A DNA stretch of 53,047 nucleotides from Porphyra umbilicalis (taxonomy: Eukaryota; Rhodophyta; Bangiophyceae; Bangiales; Bangiaceae), in the NCBI GenBank assembly GCA_002049455.2, contig KV919186.1, positions 1 through 53,047 of the forward strand, read 5' to 3'. Both the position numbers and the translations under genes were made by a program. Below are positions 42,445 through 50,595 of the stretch, one piece after another (position 1 is the stretch's first letter; each line of letters starts with the position of its first letter). Below the pieces are notes generated by a model that worked only from the letters and a program-made list of their open reading frames with translations, was not told the origin of the DNA and ran no database searches.

Positions 42445-42600
42445 GCAGTTCCACAAGATACCTGGTTTAAGACTCGCTGCGCGGCCGGGCGCCCCCACCC
42501 CGCACGCGTGGCCACGACGGCGCCCCCCCCTCCTGCCAGGCGCGGCGGCCAGTGCGGTCCCCAGCCCCGCGACCGACGCGCGCCGCCGACGCCCAGCCGC
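42445..42600 (+). repeat. dispersed repeat copy, inverted relative to 41690-41845
   Basis: Partner of the copy at 41690-41845. The conserved core is at 42449-42485, followed by a looser GC-rich stretch with GTGGCCACGACGGCG in place of the partner's GCGCGGCGCCACGTC. No transposase frame is associated. Confidence 0.6.
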
Positions 42601-42954
42601 GTGAGCCGCCGCTCGCCCGCGCGGCGGACGGTTCTGTCTGCCCGCCGTGCCACCTGCGCATGTGCAGACGCTGCCCGGTGGCCGCCGCGGGCTCTGGCGG
42701 CGGCGGCCGCCCAACCTCCCCCCGCAACTGGAGTGCGCTCGCTGCCGCCACTGCTGCCGCTGGTGTGCATGTTGTACGCCCATTACTGTTGCTGGCGCTG
42801 GGCTCTTGAGCCCGTGTCCGTGCGCCCCCAACGCCCTGCCGTGAGCTGCTGACGCTGCTGCCGTCCTAGTCCGTTCCGCCGCCGCGGTCATTGTCGCTGT
42901 CGGGTCGCTGGTGGGTACCTGCAGACGCTGACGCCGCCGCCGCTTGCCGCCACC

Positions 42955-44325
42955 ATGCGCGGGTCGTGGAGCTTGCTGGCGGCCGCCGCCGCGGCGGCGG
43001 CGGTTGCGGCTGCACCGTTCACGGCTGCTACAAAGACGCTGACGCCGACGCAAATGGAGGGGTGCGTGGTGCTGCCCACGCGCACGGGGTGGGAGCAAGG
43101 GAAGGGGGCTGCGTGTGAGGCGGGGGCTGGTGTGGGCGGACCGCCATCTTTGAGTAGCTCCGCGGTCGGCCGCGCCCGCCCCTGCTTGCGCAGCCGAGAG
43201 CACGTCGGCTGGTGACAACCGCCCCAGCCCTGACGTGAGGTCGTGTCGGCGCCTTTACTGACGCTGCCGACTGACGTGCGTTTCCCTGTGGTGGGGATCC
43301 TGTTCTTTTGGATGGCGGACCTCTGTTGCTGCCCCCTTCCTGTAACACCCCTACGTGATGCCTTCAGACCCTTCTTCCTCGACTTGCGCACGCTACGGCG
43401 GGATGTGACCAACGGCCGCCCGGGAGTGCCTCTGTACCTCCAACTCAGGGTGGAAGGCGGGTGCAAACCGGGTGGCTACGGATGCAAGCGGCTGCCTGAC
43501 GCCCTCGTCGACGTATGGCACACGGACAGCCGAGGGATCTACAGGTACGGAGGGTCACCAGAGCTCGGCGGGGGTGAAGGGAGGAAGGTGGAAGGGAGAA
43601 GAGAGGAGGCCGGGGGGGGGACAGATCGAGGTTCGAGCTCAGTGGCCCCACGGCCAAAGTGCACGACTGTTAACGACCACGTGCTCCCACAACCGCCTAC
43701 GGGGTGTCCCACCACGTCCTATTCCCACTGCCATTGGCCACGCACCGTGGCTCCACCGGTCGATGCCTCGCCATCGGCCGCTGACCGCCATACATGACGG
43801 CCCCCCACCACCGCTTTCCATGACCCCCCCACCCCCCGGCACGATCCCCCACCTGACAGCGGCTTCTCCGACCGGGGCGTCAACGCGACCGGCCGCGACT
43901 GGATGCGGGGCACGCAGGTGACTCGCAAGGACGGCATGATCACCTTCCGCACGATTGTGCCCGGGTGGTACCCCGGCCGCCTCGCGCACCTGCACGTCAA
44001 GGTGCGCCTCGCTGTGCCGCCTGCCAACCGCGGTCACGTCGGCTGCCTCCCCTACCGCCCGCCCATGGGCTTTACGACGCAGCTCTACTTGCCCGACGCC
44101 CTCGTGCGGTCCATCTATGCGGTCCCGCCCTACAACTCTGTCGACACGTACGTGAGTGACATTGACCAGGATGTGGTCCTCGAAGGCGACGCTGCCGAGT
44201 ACGCGGCGCTGACCATGGCCGTGTGGCCGGCAACGGCAGCGTGGTGCACCGCAAACGGTTTTACCAGCGGCAGCCCGTGGGGGATGGGGCACGTCGCCAC
44301 CTACACCCTGCGCCTGCAATCGTAG
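42955..44325 (+). CDS. secreted intradiol ring-cleavage dioxygenase, three exons
   Basis: Fe(III) enzyme family cleaving catechol-type rings between the hydroxyls. Exons 42955-43061, 43368-43544 and 43860-44325 give 249 residues. Donors are GTGCGT and GTACGG; acceptors are GATGCCTTCAG and CACCTGACAG. Start context is CCACCATG. Residues 1-20 are a signal peptide (MRGSWSLLAAAAAAAAVAAA). The first splice restores MEG-PFFLDLRTLRRDVTNG, like the family's EGPYYLD-LR-D-x-T block. The second restores VDVWHTDSRGIYS. Predicted iron ligands are Tyr94, Tyr132 (PGWYPGR), His138 and His140 (AHLH). RGTQVT and FRTIVPGWY are also conserved. Two extra Cys pairs fit an exported protein. The organisation resembles secreted fungal intradiol dioxygenases more than bacterial catechol dioxygenases, so an extracellular phenolic substrate is likely but inferred. 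Confidence 0.9.
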
Positions 44326-45533
44326 GGGCAGGGAACGGGGAGGGGGGGCGTGTTTAGCAGCTGTCGGCCCGTGGCGTGCGTGTATGGGGGGACGGCGGGG
44401 CATTTGTAAATGCATGTGGAATGTATCAACGAGGACCACAGCGCGTTGGGGTGGCGGCCGACGCCGGCCAGCTCGCGACGCGGGGCGGCCGCTGCCGGTG
44501 CGACGGGGCTGGCCATGGGCGGCACGCCATCGTCTCCCCTCCTCCCCCCCCCCTGCCCCGCCCGCCACAAGTGCGGCCTCCCACCGCGGCCTCCCACCGC
44601 GGCCTCCCACCGCGGCCTCCCCCCCCCCAGGCGTGGCGCACCGCTGTTCCAAGCGGGTTGCCCCTCCCGCCCCCGCCGCCGCCGGGCGCCGGCACGCCGC
44701 CCACTGGCGGCGTGCCCGCCGCGCGGTCGACCGCGCCGCCGCGGGCGCCCGCGGGAGCACGGCCGGCGCGGCCGTCGATGGCGGCGGTGCGCGCGGGCGG
44801 CCGCGCCGGGCGGGCGGGCGGCGCCGACGCGCCGCGCGGCACCGCGCCGCGCAGCGGCGCCGACGCGGGCGGCGGCGCCGCGGCCGCCCACACCGCGGTG
44901 GCGGCGGTCGATCGATCCCCCGGCGGTGCGCCCGTCGACGGGCGGTCCGCCGCGGGTGCGCCGCCGCTGCAAGCGGATCCAGTGTGCGCTGACTGGTCGG
45001 GCCCCCGTAGATTCGGTTTGGACGGCGACCCCGCCCGTGGCGGCGAGACCGCCGCTGCAGATTCTTGCAGCGCAGATCCGCCGCGGCGGCCGCCACGCAC
45101 CGCGGCGACGCGCGCCGGGGCGGTCAATGCGAGGGTGTAACTGACCATGCCCACTCGACGAGCGTCGAGTGCTTCGCTGGCCAATGACGCGGCCGCATTC
45201 TCCATAGCCCAATCGCCCTCTAATTGCCATAATTTAAGTGTCAAATTGGCAATCGATCAAGAAAAAGCGTGGATTCGGCATTTGCCTAGCAGCTGCACCG
45301 CCCGCTCGATCGTCCACAGATTGCAGCACCGCGGGCGCCACCGGACCGCGTCGGCGTGCCACGCCTGCTGTGGCGCTTCGTTCGGCGCTTCCTTTCGCGC
45401 CAGCCACCCACGTAGGGGCCACGAGACCACCGGAGGAAGGGCCCCCACCGTATGCGCGACGGGGTGGCAGCAGATATTTCGGCGCCAGCGATACCTGCGC
45501 GCCGCCGCCACCGTCGGCGGGAGCGCCTGCGGG
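44326..45533. other. intergenic, GC-rich, with a short tandem repeat
   Basis: Four units of GCGGCCTCCCACC lie at 44573-44624. Frames are open on both strands for up to 300 codons but encode only Ala/Arg/Pro/Gly. Around 45190-45290 a lower-GC patch precedes the minisatellite. No gene is supported. Confidence 0.4.
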
Positions 45534-47400
45534 GCGGCTGGGGGGGGGCGGGGCGGCGCTTTTTTGGCGCTCGCCGCCGGCGGGCGCGCCCGCGCCGCAG
45601 CCGGGGGCGGGGCGCGGCGCGTTTTTGGCGCCCGTCGCCGGCGGGGCCGCCTGGGCCGCCGCTGGGGGGGGGTGCGGCGCGTTTTCGGGGCCCGCCGCCG
45701 CCGCGCGCTGCGGCCGCCGCCGGCGGGGCCGCCTGGGCTGCCGCTGGGGGGGGGGGTGCGGCGCGTTTTTGGCGCCCGCCGCCGCCGCGCGCTGCGGCCG
45801 CCGCCGGGGGCCCCTGGGCTGCCGCTGGGGGGGGGGGTGCGGCGCGTTTTTGGCGCCCGCCGCCGCCGCGCGCTGCGGCCGCCGCCGGCGGGGCCGCCTG
45901 GGCCGCCGCTGGGGGGGGGGGTGCGGCGCGTTTTTGGCGCCCGCCGCCGCTGCGCGCTGCGGCCGCCGCCGGCGGGGCCGCCTGGGCCGCCGCTGGGGGG
46001 GGGGGTGCGGCGCGTTTTTGGCGCCCGCCGCCGCCGCGCGCTGCGGCCGCCGCCGGGGGCCCCTGGGCTGCCGCTGGGGGGGGGGGTGCGGCGCGTTTTT
46101 GGCGCCCGCCGCCGCCGCGCGCTGCGGCCGCCGCCGGCGGGGCCGCCTGGGCCGCCACTGGGGGGGGGGGTGCGGCGCGTTTTTGGCGCCCGCCGCCGCC
46201 GGGCGCTGCGGCCGCCGCCGGCGGGGCCGCCTGGGCCGCCGCTGGGGGGGGGGGGTGCGGCGCGTTTTTGGCGCCCGCCGCCGCCGCGCGCTGCGGCCGC
46301 CGCCGGGGGCCCCAGGGCTGCCGCTGGGGGGGGGGGTGCGGCGCGCTTTTGGCGCCCGCCGCCGCCGCGCGCTGCGGCCGCCGCCGGCGGGGCCGCCTGG
46401 GCCGCCGCTGGGGGGGGGGGGTGCGGCGCGTTTTTGGCGCCCGCCGCCGCCGCGCGCTGCGGCCGCCGCCGGGGGCCCCTGGGCTGCCGCTGGGGGGGGG
46501 GGGTGCGGCGCGTTTTTGGCGCCCGCCGCCGCCGCGCGCTGCGGCCGCCGCCGGCGGGGCCGCCTGGGCCGCCACTGGGGGGGGGGGGTGCGGCGCGTTT
46601 TTGGCGCCCGCCGCCGCCGCGCGCTGCGGCCGCCGCCGGGGGCCCCTGGGCTGCCGCTGGGGGGGGGGGTGCGGCGCGTTTTTGGCGCCCGCCGCCACCG
46701 TGCGCTGCGGCGGCCGCCGCCGGGGGCACCTGGGCTGCCGCTGGGGGGGTGCTGCGGCGCGTTTTTGGCGCCCGCTGCCGCCGGGGGCTCCAGAACCGCC
46801 GTCAGCGGGGCCGCCTGGGCCACCGCTGGGGGGGGCGGGGCGGCGCTTCTTTGGCGCCCGCCGCCCTCGGGGCGCCTGGGCTGCTGCTGGGGGGGGGGTG
46901 CGGCGCGGTTTTGGCGCCCGCCGCCGCCGGGGGCACCTGGGTTGCCGCTGGGGGGGGGGGTGCGGCGCGTTTTTGGCGCCTTCCGCCGCCGCGCGCTGCG
47001 GCCGCCGCCGGCGGGGCCGCCTGGGCCGCCGCTGGGGGGGGGGTGCGGCGCGTTTTTGGCGCCCGCCACCGCCGGGGGCTCCTGGGCTGCCGCCAGCGGC
47101 GCCGCCTGGGCTGCCGCTGGGGGGGCGGGGCGGCGCTTTTTTGGCGCCCGCCGCCGCCGGGGGCACCTGGGCTGCCGCTGGGGGGGGGGTGCGGCGCGTT
47201 TTTGGCGCCCGCCGCCTCCGGGCGCTGCGGCCGCCGCCGGCGGGGCCGCCTGGGCCGCCGCTGGGGGGGGCGGGGCGGCATGTTTTTGGCGCCCGCCGCC
47301 CTCGGGGGCGCCTGGGCTGGCGCTGGGGGGGGGGTGCGGCGCGTTTTTGGTGCCCGCCGCCGCCGCACGCTGTCGCCGGTGCGCCCGCCGCTGGTGGCGG
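45534..47400 (+). repeat. minisatellite of about 24 units (60-86 bases) with TTTGGCGC in nearly every unit
   Basis: Each unit reads roughly GTGCGGCGCGTTTTTGGCGC, then CCGCCGCCGCGCGCTGCGG, then CCGCCGCCGG, then one of two tails, then CTG and a run of 8-13 G. One tail has CGGGGCCGCCTGGGCCGCCG (units of 84-86 bases), the other GGGCCCCTGGGCTGCCG (80-82 bases). Between 45756 and 46670 the two types are interspersed. Later units drop the CGCGCTGCGGCCGCC part (about 60 bases). About 22 of 24 units contain TTTGGCGC, which fits the E2F-type consensus TTTSSCGC. All six frames are open because G-run length shifts frame without creating stops, so the long ORFs here are not evidence of protein. Confidence 0.85.
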
Positions 47401-47820
47401 GGGCGCCGCGGCCGTTACTGGCGGGCGCGTGCGGCGCGTTACTGGTAGCTGCCGCCGTGGCGCTCTACCGGCGCCCCCTGCGGTGGCGCCCGAGCTGCGA
47501 CGGGGTGGGTGGGCTGTGGCGCAGTTTTGGTCGTTGCCGTCGGTGCGAGCTTCCGACGCCGCCCGCTGTCTGTTTTCGGCGGTTGCACCTGGCTATGGCA
47601 TGTGGAGCTCGGCGGCTGGCCACTGCCGTGGTGCGGCGCGTAGCCGTGGTTGTGTTTATGTACGACGTCTTCATCCGTGATGGACGCTGCTCGGACGATG
47701 CGGTCACCTCTCCCCACCGCTCACTCGCTGCCACCCCACTCCCCTCGTAGACGAGACCTGCTACTGGCTGCTTTCTACCTCCCCCCTCTCGCCCCCCCGC
47801 GGTTCACTTCCCATTTCACC
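47401..47820. other. decayed repeat edge and 5' flank of the next ORF
   Basis: The first part still shows GTGCGGCGCGTTACTGG, a decayed repeat unit. After about 47480 the sequence is unique. The last 100 bases are pyrimidine-rich and end in TTTCACCATGG, the start context of the ORF at 47821. Confidence 0.4.
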
Positions 47821-50016
47821 ATGGCCCAACTCTCGTCGCCCGTCGCCCTGTCCTCGACGCCATTGACGGTGGACGACGCGTGGATGGTCTCCTCGGCGCT
47901 GGCAGCCGATCCGGCTTCGGGCGTTCCGGCGCCGACACCAAGCACCTCGATGGGGAGCGCGGCAGCCAGGGTGGTTGTCGTCACGGCGCCCTTGGCGCCG
48001 GCGCCCGCCGCACCGGCGGCCGCCTCGGCGCCAAGCACCTCGCCGGCGGCCGCGGCGGGCGGGGTCATCGTGACGCCGCCCTTGACGGCGGCGTCCGCCA
48101 CGCCGGCGCCGGCGCCGACACCAAGCACCTCGATTGGGAGCGCGGCAGCCAGGGTGGTTGTCGTCACGGCGCCCTTGGCGCCGGCGCCCGCCGCACCGGC
48201 GGCCGCCTCGGCGCCAAGCACCTCGCCGGCGGCCGCGGCGGGCGGGGTCATCGTGACGCCGCCCATGACGGCGGCGTCCGCCACGCCGGCGCCGGCTCCG
48301 ACGCCAAGCACCTCGATTGGGAGCGCGGCAGCCAGGGTGGTTGTCGTCACGCCGCCCTTGGCGCCGGCGCTCGCCGCACCGGCGGCCGCCTCGACGCCAA
48401 GTACCTCGCCGGCGGCCGCGGCAGGCGGGGTCATCGTGACGCCGCCCTTGACGGCGGCGTCCGCCACGCCGGCGCCGGCTCCGACGCCAAGCACCTCGCC
48501 CGCGGGCGCGGTGGGCGGGGTGGTCGTCACGCCGCCCGTGGAGGCGGCGCCCGCCACGCAAACAGCCGCCCCGACGCCAAGCACCTCGCCCGCGGGCGCG
48601 GTGGGCGGGGTGGTCGTCACGCCGCCCGTGGAGGCGGCTCCCGCCACGCAAGCAGCCGCTCCCACGCCAAGCACCTCGCCCGCGGGCGCGGTGGGCGGGG
48701 TGGTCGTCATGCCGCCCGTGGAGGCGGCGCCCGCCACGCAAGCAGCCGCTCCCACGCCAATCGCTCCGACATCGGGCGCGGCGGGCGGAGTGGTGGTCAC
48801 GCCGCCCGTGGCGCCGGCGCCCGCCATTCTCGTTGCCGACGCCGCGCCAAACATCTCGCGCGTGAGCGTCACGGACAGTGCCGTCGTGACCCCGCCAGTG
48901 GAGGCGGCGCCAGCCATGACGACGGCGTCGCCGACGTCGGCTGTAACGGATTCTCCGTCGGGCGTTGCTGCCGCCGTTGTGAGCTTGCCGGCTCCTCCCA
49001 CTGCGGCATCTGTGGCGCTCGAGAAGGCGTGCGGCGCGGCTGCGCGGCAGTGCGCCCGTGACGCCAGCAGTGGAAAAGACGCGGCTATCCAGCGGCTGGG
49101 GCGCTACATCACGGCGGTGATCGGGCGACGCGCTGGCAACAAGACGCTGGAAGCTGCGACATCCCTGGTGGCGTCTGCTGCCGCGATGGAGGACGAGAAC
49201 GAAGACTTTCAAGTAGTCATCCACGTCTCGGGCGTCTCGTCGGGCGGGGACCTCGGGTGGGCAAGCATCTACGGGCAAGGCTCGTACGTCGACCCGGACG
49301 CGCTGCGAGTGTTCGGAAACGTGCACCAGTTTTGCCGTGGTCGAGACCTGCTGTCGCGGGCGCACTTGCACACAGACGCGCCCCCGGCGCGTCTGATGGG
49401 CACGTGCCACCGCGGTGGGCGGCCTTTGGCACGTCCGAGCACGCCCGCCCCCCTTCCAACCTCGGCGGAGGATCAGGACTATCTGGAAGCTTTTACGTCC
49501 CCCGCCGACTCCTTTCTTCCCCCGCCACTGAGCGTCCAGAGGCTGGCTCGGCAGGTCGCTCGCGGTCGCTCGTCCTCACGCTCTTCATCATTCCTGGACG
49601 ATGGGCTCCCGGTCGGCGCGCCGTCGACTCGTGACGGTGCGAGCGCTGCCGCCAGCCCATCTGCTGGTGACGAAGGCGGGGCGGGGAGTGAGGAGGAGGG
49701 CGACAACGATGAGGCTGTGGCGCAGCTCCTGCCCTTTGTTCTGGAGCTCGTTACCGCTCCTGAGCACCGCACGCCGCGCAAGTCGGCGGTTGCGTTCATG
49801 AAGGACCTGTACTTGGAGCGAAGGGCGCCCGTGCAGCTGGTGCGCGCAACCCTCAAGGCCGCCATCATCTTCTGCGCCATGCGGTTTGGGCTGGCGCCCC
49901 GCAACATCCAAGAAGGGTTCTCGCGCTGGTGGCCCCACCAGCTCGTGCCAAATCAGTCGGCGGACGGCGAGGTTGTAGCATATCTCTGCTACCAATTGGC
50001 AATTAGCCACGGGTAG
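47821..50016 (+). CDS. hypothetical protein with Pro/Thr/Ser/Ala tandem repeats
   Basis: Single-exon frame of 731 residues starting in an ideal ACCATGG context. Residues about 35-390 are tandem repeats. The basic unit is 30 residues (90 bases) of the form PTPSTSPAGAVGGVVVTPPV then EAAPATQAAA. The first three copies are 180-base dimers, later ones single 90-base units. The mucin-like repeat could be an O-glycosylated stalk or a disordered spacer. The remaining 330 residues are unique and structured-looking: EKACGAAARQCARDASSGKD, ITAVIGRRAGNKTL, then Ser- and acid-rich stretches, then VRATLKAAIIFCAMRFGLAP near the end. No family is recognised. It lies 580 bases upstream of the Ty3-like gag on the same strand, so it could be a host gene or an unusual ORF of a mobile element. 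Confidence 0.55.
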   Translation: MAQLSSPVALSSTPLTVDDAWMVSSALAADPASGVPAPTPSTSMGSAAARVVVVTAPLAPAPAAPAAASAPSTSPAAAAGGVIVTPPLTAASATPAPAPTPSTSIGSAAARVVVVTAPLAPAPAAPAAASAPSTSPAAAAGGVIVTPPMTAASATPAPAPTPSTSIGSAAARVVVVTPPLAPALAAPAAASTPSTSPAAAAGGVIVTPPLTAASATPAPAPTPSTSPAGAVGGVVVTPPVEAAPATQTAAPTPSTSPAGAVGGVVVTPPVEAAPATQAAAPTPSTSPAGAVGGVVVMPPVEAAPATQAAAPTPIAPTSGAAGGVVVTPPVAPAPAILVADAAPNISRVSVTDSAVVTPPVEAAPAMTTASPTSAVTDSPSGVAAAVVSLPAPPTAASVALEKACGAAARQCARDASSGKDAAIQRLGRYITAVIGRRAGNKTLEAATSLVASAAAMEDENEDFQVVIHVSGVSSGGDLGWASIYGQGSYVDPDALRVFGNVHQFCRGRDLLSRAHLHTDAPPARLMGTCHRGGRPLARPSTPAPLPTSAEDQDYLEAFTSPADSFLPPPLSVQRLARQVARGRSSSRSSSFLDDGLPVGAPSTRDGASAAASPSAGDEGGAGSEEEGDNDEAVAQLLPFVLELVTAPEHRTPRKSAVAFMKDLYLERRAPVQLVRATLKAAIIFCAMRFGLAPRNIQEGFSRWWPHQLVPNQSADGEVVAYLCYQLAISHG

Positions 50017-50595
50017 CCCCCTTGACTGGCCGAATCCACGGATGTGTGCGACTCGGCTTGTGGCACGCCCTTTGGGGGGTTACTTCCGCATTGTTTATTT
50101 TTTATTGCTTGTTTGCTTGCCTGTCTTATCTATCTGCCGGCACTCATTACGATCGCTTGATCGGATGGTCGATCGACCAGTGCCGTTGTTTGTATTAAAC
50201 CACCATGGGTCCGGGGTCGCCGTCGTGGGCACCACCCGGCTCCCCATCGGATGCCCTTCAACAAAAGGTCTTCTTCCTCGCCGCGACGGCGATAGAACTC
50301 GCTTTATTGCTTGGCTACGGTCGGTCTCAATACACTGGTAATTGAACTAACGTTATTAATACCACATTTGGTGGAGCAGCAGGGGATACCCTCGCCTTCA
50401 TCGTGCCTCGCGGCACGGTGTCCCCGAGAACTTTCTCGCTGCCTCGTGGCATTGTGACGGTGTCGATACGGTCGCTTGGCGCGCGGGGCGTAAGCCATCG
50501 ACTTGTGGGCGTGGTGCCAGGGGCATCACGGTTGAGATCTCCGACGTTGGCGCGCAGGGCGTAAGCCAAGTCGGAACACTTGTTCAGGTCCCAGT
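50017..50595. other. lower-GC region upstream of gag, possible 5' LTR/leader
   Basis: AT-richer than its surroundings, with T-rich stretches at 50090-50130 and an AT patch at 50340-50360. TTGGCGCGCGGGGCGTAAGCCA at about 50474-50495 recurs with one change at about 50545-50566. This is the expected place of the element's LTR and leader. However, no primer-binding site could be identified, and the 3' LTR is outside the window for comparison. Confidence 0.35.

Larger units (their letters stand above)
40776..42954. other. intergenic region with an inverted dispersed repeat
   Basis: Promoter side of the membrane-protein gene, then mixed DNA. Two diverged copies of one element lie in opposite orientation at about 41690-41845 and 42445-42600. 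From 41850 to 42440 the DNA is AT-richer. The last 100 bases precede the dioxygenase start. No gene was recognised. Confidence 0.4.

Noticed and set aside
45147..47750. An 867-codon plus-strand frame and overlapping 500-740 codon frames
   Set aside because: These are translations of the minisatellite in each frame. No start region or unique domain supports a protein.
49257..49634. Plus-strand frame overlapping the repeat ORF
   Set aside because: Shadow frame of the 47821-50016 ORF, with poor third-position bias.
50017..50595. Definite 5' LTR of the Ty3-like element
   Set aside because: Composition and position fit, but no second LTR is available for comparison and no primer-binding site was recognised.
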